Below are positions 18,617 to 31,488 of a stretch of 64,000 nt of DNA, piece after piece. Under the pieces are notes generated by a model, which saw only the letters and a list, made by a program, of their open reading frames with translations, searched no databases and was not told the DNA's origin. Both the position numbers and the translations under genes were made by a program. The first letter of the stretch is position 1. Each line of letters begins with the position of its first letter. Where the stretch lies: the NCBI RefSeq assembly GCF_023856365.1, contig NC_064542.1, positions 14,298,863-14,362,862 of the forward strand, given 5' to 3'. Origin of the DNA: Brienomyrus brachyistius (lineage: Eukaryota; Chordata; Actinopteri; Osteoglossiformes; Mormyridae).

Positions 18617-18812
18617 TACATTTAGTCATTTAGCTGATGCTAAGGTCCCAAGTCATATTCAAGTCAGGATCAGAAAACAGGGGCAGTATCCCTGGAGCAA
18701 TTGTGATTCAGGGCCTTGTTCAAAGATCCAGAAGTAAAATCACTCAATGCCAACTATGGGATTTGAATGAACAACCTTCCGTTTAAGGGCATGGAACCAC
18801 ACGTTACCCTAT
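18617..18812 (-). repeat. Degenerate teleost tRNA-derived SINE (minus strand)
   Basis: Read on the minus strand, a tRNA-like B-box region (near 18770, 'ttcaaatccca') is followed by a body with 'aacaaggccctgaa' and the tail 'cagctaaatgactaaatgta', which resembles the conserved tail of a common fish SINE. The copy is diverged. It appears to be the same family as 24553-24690. Confidence 0.55.
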
Positions 18813-19563
18813 CATACTCAGTATATCCGGGTTCATATCTGGGCTTTCTAAGCGCTGTGTTTATTAATTTTACTGCGGAGGCAAGATATCGTGGGACGTG
18901 GCAGCATCATTAGTAAAGGTTAAGTCTTGTCATGCAGTGAGAGTGACTTTCACCTTGGAGACATTCTCCTCATATTCACAATAACTTGAGGACACCACCG
19001 AGACGTACATATAATGGAAGCCCATCCCTGTCACTGTGTCTGTGTCACAAAAAAAATTAAATACAGGTAAGACTCTCAGCAGTGCATTTCATCAGGGAGA
19101 AACGTCGAGTGATGGTTGATGGCTTGTTCACCAGTGCTGGGATGGATGATGAATACCACTCCCTGATTAAGTAGCATGGATATAAACATCTCTATGGCTC
19201 CATCTATAGGTTTGCTTTCTCCGTAATAATGCTGTATAAGGCAAAACACAGTAGCCTCAGCCTGCTGTGTGCTAATTACCCCTCTCTAGTGGCTTCTGAG
19301 GCAGCCACTGGAACAAAATATTCTTCTATATGCAGGTACATGATAAAAGAAGGCAAGTAAAAGGAAAAAAACGAATTAGTCAGCAAACAATAAACAGACT
19401 ATCATGAAAATATGATAATAAAAATTGATGGCGGTGATGATACAAGCTACTTTCCAGATGGCATTAGCTGGGGACCAGCGTAAGGAGGGGCAGGAATGAA
19501 TCTCCAGCAGCATGGCTTGTGGACGAGAAGGTGATGGCTCTTAATCTATACTTCTGCTTGTAT

Positions 19564-19586
19564 GTGTGTGTGTGTGTGTGTGTGTG
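19564..19586. repeat. (GT)n microsatellite
   Basis: About eleven uninterrupted GT units. Confidence 0.95.
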
Positions 19587-20159
19587 GCCCAAGCAGGGAC
19601 ATTAATGAGTGCTGTGAAGAGGGAGGGTTGGGGGGGGGTACAGTATATTATCAAATAAATGACATAAGTCCTCCAGAGTCATTCCCTGCGGTTGGTCATT
19701 CATTATAAAATCTCCAAGTCCAAGATTTATTGATCTGACTCATGAAGAATTCATTTTTTCCTCTTTTTCTTTTTTTTATCGGCTGATTATATGGCTGTCA
19801 TATGATTCAAGCCTGCGCCACTTTCCGTGCTTATAATTTAAGAAACACTGTTGCTTAAATGAATTAAAACAATTCTGTATGTTAGAAAATGTATTTTTAA
19901 TGAAATGTTTTTTTTGTTTTTTTTTTTACAACAAGGAAGGCGTAGCCTGTCTAATTTTGCCAGTCTGATGGAGCTCCAACATAAATCGAAATGAAATGAG
20001 GCGGAAGACTTCAAACACGATTATATAGTATCCAGTGAAACAAAACCGAATGCATTTTACCGTAAAATTTGATTTATTTCTATATATATACGTCCCATTA
20101 TATTGCTGGTCAAAAGAATTGCGGTTATGAGAGTCCGCTTCCCTTTGTTTAGCTTGCTT

Positions 20160-20845
20160 TCATGCTCTGACTTTCATGACTTATTTTAATTGACTGAGGG
20201 AGCTTGCAGGTTCACAGTGGCTCATTGCAGGTGTTTGCTCAAAGACAGGATCACGTTGAAAGGAACGGGGGGACTAAATGAGATGACTGAGGCAGCCCGT
20301 TTATCAGGTTTCCAACTGCAGCCCCAATACGGCGTCAGCTCGGGCCGAAACGAGAAGCCACCGTCTATTAGTCTGCCTGCTCGCCTGTGCGATTTGCTGA
20401 CGAGCAGGGACTCCGAGCACAGAAATCGATGCTGTTTAAATACCTCGACTGCTTGGACTTTCATATTCAGGGGAGGCCCAAGTGGCGTCCACATACACAA
20501 CTCCCTGGAGTCCCGGTCCCCTAATAATTGCAGCATTGGCGATTATCAGGGAAGTCAGGAGCAGTGGGGATCAGTCACTGTTTATCCATTGCTGGCTGAG
20601 AGCTAAATGTCTTTGCGTGATGCTCCTGTTGGCCTTGGGGATTCGGTTTCCCTAGGCGTACCCCTACTGCGAGAACGGCCCTGCAGTGTCCTGATAGTCA
20701 GCGATGCCCGTGCCAGCATCTCAGCATGCACGAGGATGCGCACAGCATGGCTCCGTTTGGCTAAATGCTGCCTTCGGAGTATGGACACCTACGCAGCAGA
20801 AGCCACCAAAAGGCACAATGCAAAATATTTAGCTGGTAACACATG
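20160..20845. other. GC-richer unique patch with a 138-codon open frame
   Basis: The patch is clearly more GC-rich than the neighbouring kilobases and is repeat-free. A plus-strand frame at 20190-20606 (138 codons) is followed by another at 20607-20846 (79 codons). Neither has a recognisable domain, and both overlap minus-strand frames, as expected of GC-rich DNA. It could be a regulatory element, an unrecognised exon or chance. Confidence 0.25.
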
Positions 20846-23800
20846 ACACCCCCCACCCCCCATCATGTATAATGATCAAATGCAGATCTATAGTCAGTGC
20901 TGATCAACACATTAGGTGACATAGTCATCCGCATAGGGCACCATATTCTGAGGGGATTCCGACATAGCAAATCAATTTCACTTTGTCTTGGACGGGAGGG
21001 TGAATTCGGCTCGCTCATCATGTCCTGCTACCCTTATAATACACAGCTAACAACCCAGGCTTAAAAAAACACATTATTGTATATTTAAAACCAATCGCAA
21101 GGACTCAATATGATGGAGATAGATAGTGAATTATCATATATCAGTTCCCATACATTTGTTGAACCTCCTCCAGTTAATGACTACTTTTTAGTCTCTCTTC
21201 AGCTCATTTCATAACTGTCTTCTAAGGGAGCCCCATTTCCAGGTGATTCAATATTACAGCTATTATGTGCCTCCTTCATTTAATTGTAGGTCAACAGAAT
21301 AATTAAGGGCACACACTTTGACTCTAAAGGGCCACGGAGAGCAGGGTCTGAAAATCACAATGCGTCAAGCGTAAGGGTGTGTTGTGGAATATATTACATC
21401 CAGACTTGCCCAGAGTTTGCCCAAATTTTCTGGAAATGGTAAACAGGACTAGGTAAAGTTATCTTGCGTTTAGGGTTTAGAGCTCCTATTGGGGAGACAA
21501 TTCATTTTAAAAATCAATATCTCTTTAATAAAAGCAAATACACAACTGAGCATCTACTTTCAAAATAATATTGAACTCTGCAAGAATCTTCAAAACCCTG
21601 ATGCTCAGGGTGTGCAGTTTGAAGATGAATTCCTAACATTCTAAAAATTCACTCAGTAATGAAAAACTATTATATCCTTCTGACCATGAAAACCTAAAAG
21701 ACAGAACTTTCAAGCTAGCAAAGTATAGCCTTAGGTTTTATTTTTGACTACTAAAATGAATGTGATTAATTTAGACATTTTCATAACCAAAGTTGTGAGA
21801 GTCTTGGAAGCGCTCTAATGTAGAGAGGTTCTAAAATGTGCTCTTAATGTTCTTAAATAAGATTTATTATCAATAAAGGAGACAAACAAAAGGCAAGAAA
21901 TATAGAAGAAAACACAGCAGCCTGGATGAAAATAGAAAATGCAATATGTTTCATACATTATAAATTCTGTAGATTTTTTTCATTTTATAATGAGAATGAA
22001 AACTAAGAAACATTCCACAGTTTGAAAACATTTCCAAGAATAAAATGATAGGATTTTTCTTGATATGAATGTTGTAGATGTGATTTGCAGTCTCCATGAT
22101 GTGAAATGGCAGGTAAGCAGAGATGGCTTGGTTGATATGTAAACACAACTGATAACTATCATTCAAATCAATTGTATAGATAGATTCATTGATGCTGAAT
22201 GAAATGTGACATTTTGATTAAATATCGGCCCATTGAAATTGATTCTTTTCATCTCAGGGTTTTTATCCAAGTGGCTGGTATTCCATATTTCTTCGGCATT
22301 GCTGCATTATAAACTGAGAACCAATCAAATAAATGCTTTTATTTTTCAAGTCCTAAAATTAACCAAGACTAGTAGACAGATAAGCCTATAGAAAATCTAT
22401 CGACTAAACTGATTCTATAATTAGAATTTCACTAGATTATAATTATCATGAAAATATTCATGGAAAAATACTTTGATTTATTTAAATTGTTAAACTCTTT
22501 TAATCTAAAAAAACAGCTTTGAAAATTTTGTTGTGTTCTACCACTTATTTTCTAATTTAGAAATTTTACTAATTTAGGAAATGTTTTAAGTTGTTTTTTT
22601 CCCACTTGGTCTGCTATGACAGCAGATTTTATCAAACGTTCAGTGCAAGAATTAAATTCTAATGTTTGAAGTTCATTAAAGAATGCAATACTATGCCATG
22701 TTTTGTGGGTTTTTAACAATAAAACGATTGACATTAGTGATGCTTTTTTTGTACCAGTGTTAGGAAAAACATCAGCCGTCATTATCATGCTGCTTTACTA
22801 ATAGCAATTGTAATATCGAAAGACTTCACACCTTTATTTCCAGAGTATTCCCAAAACTACCAGTGATGAGACACAATAGAAAACGAAAATATCCAAAGCT
22901 AGTCAATTCAGGACAGAACTGGGCTTCGCTTTAAATGGGGGGAAAAAGGCCAATGCCTTTTTCAAATATTATAGCTAATTAAATAAACCCACTATTAAAT
23001 TCCCACTCTGTGAGAATTCCCTTGAACGTCTTTGGCATTACAGCATCCTAACCTCATCCTGTATCTTACTTGGCATTTATCCGAGTCAGTCACTAGGCAG
23101 TAGAAAGGAGAGCGGCTGGGCTGCAGTGTAAGGGATGAATGCCTGAAATTCGTAGATTGTCTGTGATACTGCTTCACACTGGAAAAAAAAGAAAAAAGGT
23201 GTCAAAAATGCTTGGAAAGTATTTTTCATTGCTTTCCTTTTTTTCTTGTTTAATTGCTTAGCTAGCATAATGAGAGCATTTGCTGTACTCTGTATTGATT
23301 TTGTCATGTCCCCAAATGACAACTGAATACACTACCCCAGGACACACAAAACCAGATCCGATAATAATAACGTTACCGACGCTAAAGGTATGTGATTTTT
23401 GACCTCGGAACAAAAAGGAAAAATAAAAACACGTTCCGTAAACCATACTATGGGAGCGAGCCAGGGAAGGCCCTCGATCACTTGTCCTCTGGGCTGCCGC
23501 ACCTGAGTGTCAGCACCTTGCATCACCCACATTCAGGCGAAGAGATAGGCATGAAAATCCAGGAGCATGTAAATCTGGAAGGATTGGCTGCAGGAACCTA
23601 TTGTATTTGTGGGGACATCTGTGCAACCAGCATATGGACACTGAGATAGAACATGCAGGAAGCAGATGGGAGTCGATATACAAAGAAAGACACCTAACAA
23701 AAGGCAGAACTCAGGACTGATATTAAACCTAATTTTTACAAGCTTGGCGAGGTACTTTATATGAATGACACTGTTATGGAACGCAGTACTAAGTCCATGT

Positions 23801-24552
23801 ACTTTTTCTTGCGCAGATCTTATCTGGCTAATCTTCACATAGCAGGCCCAGATGCCCAGGCACAATCGATACTGAGGCTCCAAATGGATTCTCGTCATGA
23901 TCAAAAAAATGGCAAAAAGTCACGATTGCTTTTTCTCCAGAAGTACATATTGGAGAAGGTTTATTTGAAGGAGTTATGGTAAAGCATTTAATTCTATACT
24001 CTAGTCTTGATATACATTGTATTTCGTCTTACAAAATCACACTCACTTGCTTCAAAAGCTAATAGATGTGCAGTATACAGCATATTAAAAACACCTGCTG
24101 TTCCAAACTTTTTCCATGCCTGGAACAATTTCTGGTTTAGGCTGGCTGATTTATACTGTTATTTCTTTTGGTGATCAATAAGTCCGATTAGGGCATCCTC
24201 AAAGTCCAGCCTGTTACTGAAAAAATAACAAGGCCTGGCCTTGCTTGTGATCCAGCTTAGAGTCATTGTTACCCCAGGGGTCGACACTGGATGCTTTGGT
24301 GATGTAACTGGAATAAACTGCAGCGTTTTAGGTCACAGTAATAATTCTACAAATTTTTTCATATTCCAGGAAAAATAATACCAGGAATGTATTCTGGGGT
24401 TAAGTATGTTGCCAGCAAACTTGTGTGGTCCCGTTATCAACACATAATATTTAAGCATATCTCTGAGTGGTTGAATGTTTGTTAATGTTTATTGACCAAT
24501 ACCAATAATTTTGTCTCAATTTAGAAAAATTATCCTACAGTGTTCCCTAGTC

Positions 24553-24690
24553 AGCAATAAGGCTGCTGGCATGGTGGATAAGGACTCAGGCTGTTAACCT
24601 GATTGCTGCCAATTCAGGAAGCATTCCCGTAATTTTTTAGCTGCAGGGGTAAAACTGTAAGTTGCCTTAGATAAACAACATAATGTATTT
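24553..24690 (+). repeat. Degenerate teleost tRNA-derived SINE (plus strand)
   Basis: A tRNA-like start ('catggtggataagg', 'ggctgttaacctgattgc') is followed by a body ending 'ctgtaagttgccttagataa', resembling the 'gtaagttgctttggataaa' tail of the fish SINE also seen reversed at 18617-18812. The tail is truncated. Confidence 0.45.
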
Positions 24691-26237
24691 GAAGGCTGTT
24701 TACAAAACCAACTAGTTGATTAATATCCTATAGCTCATAAGAACAAGACTATGAGTGTATTATGTATGAAGCCAAATTACATAGCTTCAAACCTACTTAA
24801 CATCTTCATATTCATTGAAATTAGCTCTGTATTTCAAACCATTCTGTTTAAAATGCAGCACAATCAACATTTCATTCATGCTGTTTTCGAATAACTGGGT
24901 GACTTAGATGTGAAGAGCGTTAGGGTAGTCTTCATCAAGTGCCTGAAGACAGATGTCTATCTTCACAGCAACTTGTTTTGAGTATTTATAAGTATATTTT
25001 CAGTTTGAATGAACCCAAACTGTTCCATTTTGCTAGGGTTTTTGAAGTAGTAGATGAGATCTTCTCATTGCATTACCAGGTCTGAAACATTTGCCTATGA
25101 AAATATTCATGTTTTTTTGCAGAAACCTATTGTTTCTAAGGAAGAATACTGACAATGGATCACATGCCTATCTGGTGCTGTCATTTCAGGCTATTTTATT
25201 ACACACTGGTCTTTCATTTGGAAAATCCTTGTAAAACAGAAAAAATGGTAGCTTCAGCCACTGCAGACAGAGAGATTTAATGGCTGCACATCGATCTTCA
25301 GTTCAGGTCTGGAAAGCTGCAATATCTTTAGGCTTATGTTCCAACCAAGTGAACCACTGAATTCCAGTCATAGCTATCTGAGCCAAGTTAACACCATCCT
25401 GTGCTCAGCTTCGTCAGAGCTGTAGCCCTTCAACATCAGAGGTAAGTAGCCCTCTACTGGACCAAAGACAACGCTTTTGTTTCAGTAGACATTGACAATG
25501 CTTCCATCACACAACAAGCGCCAAGATTTCAGTCCCTCTAAAAGTTGCCAGCACATGTAGCCGTTCTTGATTGATTGTACGTCTCGGAATTGTGGAAGCA
25601 TGGAATTTATTTCGTAATGAATTACATTGCTTTCAGTCCCTTTCATAAATATGAAACATGCCTGTTATATTGGATTTCGAGCATTACCCATTGTTTTCTG
25701 TATAGCACATGGGATGTCTACATACTTAAAATGGCGTCAAACTAACATTCTTAGTAAATGGCAGGGTGCAAAGATAAATACATGTGGTTAATTGTCTTAC
25801 ACGTGTAATATATCTTGTGTTGCTAATACATATTCTGAAGGCACACTAGGCTTGCAGTTGCATTGGTTCCTTGCAGGATATTTTTATTAATGAAACAATA
25901 TTAACAAATCAGCGACCATTCTGGCACTTGTCCCTTTATTACATGTCCCTTCATGCAGTGTTCTTATGTTGCATGTGTCATCTGATCCCATTTATAACTG
26001 CTGCTGTAATGTCAACATTTCCCTTCATGGCATTAATAAAGTGCATCTTAGTCTCATTTATTATTATTCTTACTGCAGTCATTATCTTTCTTAAATCTTA
26101 TTTTGTTTCTGTTCCCCCCCAGAAACATCAGTTTACTCAAGTATGTTTCCGCACTATGAGAGGAAATCAGATGGATTGGGAGTCAAATCTCAACTAACCC
26201 TGATGAACATCCAAAAAAATATGTATATTTTAAGGAA
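24691..26237. other. Noncoding sequence, no gene recognised
   Basis: Unique AT-rich sequence. A 108-codon frame at 25871-26197 encodes a hydrophobic, low-complexity peptide (long I/L/F runs) without recognisable family features, so it is probably chance. Confidence 0.4.
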
Positions 26238-26683
26238 TATCCATCCATCCATCCATCCATCCATCCATCCATCCATCCATCCATCCATCCATCCATCCAT
26301 CCATCCATTCATTTTCCAAACCGCTTATCCTACTGGGTTGTGGGGGGTCCGGAGCCTATCCCGGAATCAATGGGCATGAGGCAGGGAACAACCCAGGATG
26401 GGGGGCCAGCCCATCGCAGGGCACACTCACACACCTTTCACTCACACATCATTCACTCACACACCATTCACTCACACACCATTCACTCACACACCATTCA
26501 CACCTACGGGCAATTTAGCAAGTCCAATCAGCCTCAGCATGTCTTTGGACTGTGGGGAGAAATCGGAGTACCCGGAGGAAACCCCACGACGACATGGGGA
26601 GAACATGCAACTCCACACACATGTAACCCAGGCAGAGACTCGAACCCGGGTCCCAGAGGTGTGAGGCAGCAGTGCCACAGCTT
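26238..26683 (-). repeat. tRNA-derived SINE with long (ATCC)n tail (copy A)
   Basis: On the minus strand the order is a truncated tRNA-like head (B box GGGTTCGAGTC near 26650), the body (with 'ggagtttgcatgttctcccc'-type sequence), and a tail of about 18 ATCC units at 26238-26309. The head lacks the A-box part present in copies at 38042 and 59385. An internal short repeat has expanded (26434-26502). The structure recalls the mermaid/DANA class of fish SINEs. No clear target duplication. Confidence 0.85.
26434..26502. repeat. 15-bp tandem repeat inside SINE copy A
   Basis: 'cattcactcacacac' repeats about 4-5 times. The same position holds one unit in the SINE at 38042 and two in the SINE at 59385. 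Confidence 0.9.
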
Positions 26684-28019
26684 ATGTTTACAAATTTCAT
26701 TAAAAAAAAAACACGGTTTAGTATTGATACTCAGGAAAAATTAGATGGCAACTTGTTTATTTCCTGTGCAGGATGAAGGCAGAATAACAGAGAATAAGAG
26801 GTGAGTTTGAGATCATATCATTGCTTCCAGCATGCTAGCACTGATAGCCGGCGGGAAACAATTGCTTTTGTTGAAGAAAACGGCTCGACACTCCCATCAA
26901 TACGTGATAATGCAGCAGCCAATAGAACAACAATATAGTCAAATGATTCTGACAAGGCTAGATTTCAATTGTTTTTAAATTGTCTTTTAATTCCTCTTGT
27001 TGATCAGGTCATTTGCAATGTCAGGGATGTTTTCCCACAATACCAATGGCCTATTCTCAGGGATCTTGGCAACTAATTAACAGGTAATTTATTAATGTGC
27101 TCAAAATTACATCTAAGATATTAGATTGATATAGAGAGTGAGGGGTATATTAATTATCAATCCACCGTCTTTTTACTCAGTGGAGCAGTCATTCCCCTGG
27201 TAGCTTTAGGTGTAAGTCTATTAAAACAGCAAGCCTTTACCCCAGTCAACATTGTAGAGCAAGTGTATTTGCTTTTAATTTGCACATACTTTCACCATAA
27301 TATCTTTAATCTTTTGTCATGTCTTACTGCTGAATGAATTGCATGATTTTAGAGGTTGCAGTCTGTGTGGAGCCAGTGCCTTCCTTACAGCCAGAAGACA
27401 GCAGAGCTGAAATAGTTCTCTCGTCACCGCAGATGCCTTTGGATGCTTTCCATCCCTGCACTACACATCTCAACTTATTCCGTTCTGTAAAGCGTTGGAG
27501 TTCCCTTCCTGCTCTGTCAGCCTCTTGCTGGGTGAGCTTTGTGTGGGCAAGTGGCAGTCTTTACCCTGCATGGCCTTGACAAGGTAACACCTCTCAGTGG
27601 CCGGTCTTAGTATTCCAAAATATCACTATAGCTTTAACCCCTAGAACCACATGCCAAGGTCTCCAGTGAGAGCCAGGAATGATGACAACAGCGTTAAAAA
27701 AAAGGTTAAAATGTGTGCATAGTGCATCAGTTAATATGCTCCGGTTCAACGGCACTGGCTACTCTAAAGCATATATTTTTTTCCTTGGTACAATATTTTG
27801 CTTGTACCTCACAAGTTGTCACATTTGACCAGGAAAGGTGTGCCTTTATATAAGCATTTATAACATGGGTGCATTTAAGTCATTTCTAAAAATAATTATT
27901 GATCTGAAGTAGGAAGATAAAGTTGGTTTGAATACCACGTAATATTTAATATTTTACAGGTAATTTTAATGCAGAAAAGTAATATCACTACAGGAGGTCA
28001 TTCCTTTGCATGCTAAAGT
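26684..28019. other. Noncoding, unique sequence with homeodomain-type motifs
   Basis: No gene recognised. The stretch 26980-27170 is unique and rich in ATTA/TAATTA motifs (for example 27074-27079), the look of a conserved noncoding element, though conservation cannot be judged here. Confidence 0.35.
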
Positions 28020-28314
28020 TATCACGGTATGCGAGACGAAGGACTCAAAGGCAAGCATTTGGCCATCAAAGGGGGTTTTATTGCACAAAAACTGAACAGA
28101 ACTAAACAGGGACTGGAAAACAAACAGGACCAGGAGGGGTCAAAGATGGGAGGACTGGTACAGGGAAGGGCACAGGCAACAGGATGGTAGACATCAATGA
28201 CCAGACTGGGACTGACGAGAATAACAGATAGTTAAATACTAAGACTAACAAGAGGTAACAAGCAACATGTGTGGCTCATCAGGGTCAGGCAGACATGAGA
28301 GCCAGGGTGCTACA
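28020..28314 (-). mobile_element. Solo LTR of a gypsy-like retrotransposon
   Basis: Read on the minus strand it begins TGTAGCACCC at 28314 and ends CCGTGATA at 28020 (a decayed ...CGTGACA). In between are a TATTTAA-type box and AATAAAACCCCC, matching the layout of the LTRs at 3998 and 6944 (ATTAAAACCCC) with similar length. Flanking 5-mers aaagt and aaacg match 3 of 5. No interior sequence or second LTR is nearby, so it is a solo LTR left by recombination. Confidence 0.7.
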
Positions 28315-28319
28315 AAACG

Positions 28320-31300
28320 TATGTCTCAGTCATAAAGTTTTCCACAGATGTATTTTTAGTAAGTATGAAGGCCAAAGATAGGAAAACAGAATAGTTTTAA
28401 ACACTACAGTTTGGATGAGTCAGCCATAGGAACTGGTTTGTCATATAAACGCTGGTGTCATTTTCCAAGTTTTTCCTGCAGTAAAAATTTACAAAAGGTT
28501 GTCAGTAGCCTGAAAGCTGTCAGTGAGCCGTACGCTTTTCTCAAGAGGTTGCACTATAGAAGTGTTACATTGCTCACTAAAAATACACCATGACCAAAAA
28601 TCTAATCAGTTTTTCTTGTATATTTTGCCATCTAATAAATATTTTCACTTGTATTATTACCTTCTCATTCTCATTTCAGAAATACAGTAACAAAACTGAG
28701 TAGTGAAAGCTGCTAGGTAAGTTTTAACATTCATCTCTTTCAGAGTTCTTGTGTGTATTATTAATAAAGCCATTTACAAGCTGTAATACATTTATGGATG
28801 CAGCATTAATGATTGATACAAAGAAACTCCTGCATGTCTGTAAGGATGAAATGTTACGGCAGGTACTTGGTCACACCAAATCTCTGCGTTCTGTTAAAGT
28901 TCTTCTACAGAGAACTTCTCTCTTTCTTTCTCTCTGTAACCCTATACATACTACTGTTCTAACGGACATAGAAATTTTCAGCTTATGAATAACTTTCCGA
29001 ATTACATCAAATCCTATAACAGCACATTTTGTCTGACTCTCACCTACCAACAAGCAACCATATCTGCTCCTGCTGTTCCGCGAAACAAAAATTCACGACA
29101 TAAAATCCCGGTGCTGCCAGCAAGATTAATCTGACCTTTTGGAACTTCCGGGAGAGGTGGGATGTTTGAAAATAAAAGATGGCGTCCTTGGTGGGTGGCG
29201 TTTGGGGGCACACGGCGGCTCATTTGTGGGGCCATGGACCGTGAATGCTCCCCGCATGACACCGACCCTGTAAAACCGTGAGAGATGAGACACTGCAGGA
29301 CCTTTGTGGCATCTGGGTTAAGAGGGATTATAAGGAACTTGAACAAGAAGTGTGAACATATTTATACCCATGTATAAGTATCATGGGAGCTCACTGGGCT
29401 CTTTTCCAGCCCTTCACATATATGCTAATACTCAGGCAATACCTAGGAACATAAATCCCCCAGCCCTTCCACCTCATATTTAAGTCTGTGTACACCTCTT
29501 ATACTTGCACTCTGATCTGGATGAATGTCGTGCCTTCCTGTCAGATTTAAAACGCATTTGCAGTATTAGATGGCTGATCTTCATGTCTATACCACTGTGA
29601 ACTGAAAATCGCCAACCGAGAGACCAAGGTGATATTATTAAGAGGGCGACGTCAAGCTAGACCTTCCGTGTGTAACGAGGGAACAAAATGTTCGATGGGA
29701 AAATGTGTTATTATGTGATTTTGAAAATACATTTTGCCTCTACTGAATGTTAAGCCCGTGTCTTGCTAATGTACTGCCATACCCTGAATGGGGCAGTACT
29801 GGATTTTGTATGAAAGCCCCACAGCTCTCACTCAGACAGAACGCAGTGCCACAGTGCCTTTATAATAATTCAGCGCAATCAAATATTAATCTTATCTACA
29901 ACTTAATTACTGCATCGCTGAGTGATGTCTAATTTAATAGGAATTATTTTCTCACGAGACTAATGTGCTGTGGTATCAGAATAACTGAGAGGCACCTTAA
30001 TTAAAGTTGAGTAGGTTAAAGGCTGTTTTCCTAAAAAGAAGCTAAGGGCATATAAAGAATAACCTTTAAAAATGACAGGAGTGCCCCTCCTTATTGGGCC
30101 ATGACAGGTGTAAAAATTCATTTGGATTAAAGCAGTTTTTTCTATTGTGTATTGTCTGAAAGAATGTTTTATTACACACACAATAATTGATTTCAAGATC
30201 ACAATAGTCAATGTTAAGCCTGTTATTGCAAAATTTAGCCAGTGGATTGTGGTAAAACATCTATCAAGGGACATCTGAAAGGTGATGAAGAATGTTTCAT
30301 TATGGAACATGCTTTACTTCATGAGAGATTAATCACATTGTGCTTTAATCAAACATGAAATTCAGTAGAATTCCACAGCTCTAATGACTGATTTATTGAT
30401 CACACGATACTATAGATGGCCTTCAGGGAAATGGGTTATGATATGATAACCCACTGGGAATCAGTCACGTGCCATCTGGTGTCGATCAGCACCACACGGG
30501 CGGACAGCGACAACAGGGAAGCATGTTGCTGATTCATTCCTTCCCTAGAGGCATAGCAGCCCAAAGGACAACTGCCCTGAGGGGACCATCGCTTCAGATG
30601 CCATTCAGCATCATTGAAAGGACACACCCCCCCATGTTTTGTGAAAAATCATGTTGCACCTGAATCGACAACTACAGGCCCTTCCAGTAACCTCCATTTC
30701 CCATTTCATTTTGAAAACCGTGTCTCCCTGCCCACAACAAAATGTACCAGAGAATTTCAATATCCTCTTGAAGAGTCTTATAATAAGCAGCAGTCAGTAT
30801 TGAATATGGAACCAAAAAAAACTGGCTATTACAAATTGGAAAAACATTCATATTCAACTTGTTTGTAGAATATAAAGTGAGGGAACTCAAGATGTTGGAG
30901 AACTCAAGAAACATCAGCGACCTTTGATATGCTGATGACACCACACTTATAGCGGTAAATGATGAAGATCTTAAGATAATGAAGAACATACTAGAAAGAG
31001 GATTGACATTTTTGACCTTTTGGTTTTTAATAATAAGACCATTATGCATGTGATTAACTGCAAGGAGAAGAAAGTGCATTCTTGAGCAAATCAAGCCTGA
31101 ACTTTCATTATTTTCTGCATGTTATTTGATAAAAATCCACTGCATTCTAAAATTTCCTTAAATTCTGCGAGAGTTAACAAGCAATAAGTTGGACGGACTC
31201 AATCCTCAAAACATTGAACTTGCCATTGTGAAACCTGAGAGAATATAGGACTTCATGGAGGAGAGTTGTCAGTATGGTAACCAGGAACTGACATCAGTCT

Positions 31301-31452
31301 GATGGAACCTAAAAGCAATAACAATTCAACAATCACTTACATGTATGTTGGCTAAAATATACACAATTTATTTATTGCTTTTTGTTTTTAGTTTTGCTGC
31401 CTAAAATTCACTTGGTGTTAGAATGTGCACATTAATTTGATATACTGGCAGG
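28320..31452. other. Noncoding sequence, no gene recognised
   Basis: Only short frames without domains. A perfect 8-bp stem with a 6-nt loop (TGGGTTAT...ATAACCCA) lies at 30432-30453. Around 29170-29200 an 'aagatggcg' motif (YY1-like) sits in a more GC-rich patch. No mobile element was recognised. Confidence 0.4.
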
Positions 31453-31488
31453 GCCTCATCCATCCATCCATCCATCCATCCATCCATA
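31453..31488. repeat. (ATCC)n microsatellite
   Basis: About eight ATCC units without an obvious SINE body. It may be the orphaned tail of the SINE family. Confidence 0.9.

Larger units (their letters stand above)
18813..24552. other. Noncoding, mostly unique AT-rich sequence
   Basis: No recognisable gene. It contains a GT microsatellite at 19564-19586 and a relatively GC-rich patch at 20160-20845 (both listed). Short A and T runs occur at 19765-19775 and 19908-19930. Many short frames occur by chance; none shows a domain. Confidence 0.4.

Noticed and set aside
26143..26744. Open frames through the SINE and its tail
   Set aside because: They translate the (ATCC)n tail (His-Pro-Ser-Ile runs) and the 15-bp repeat (HTPFT runs) of a SINE.
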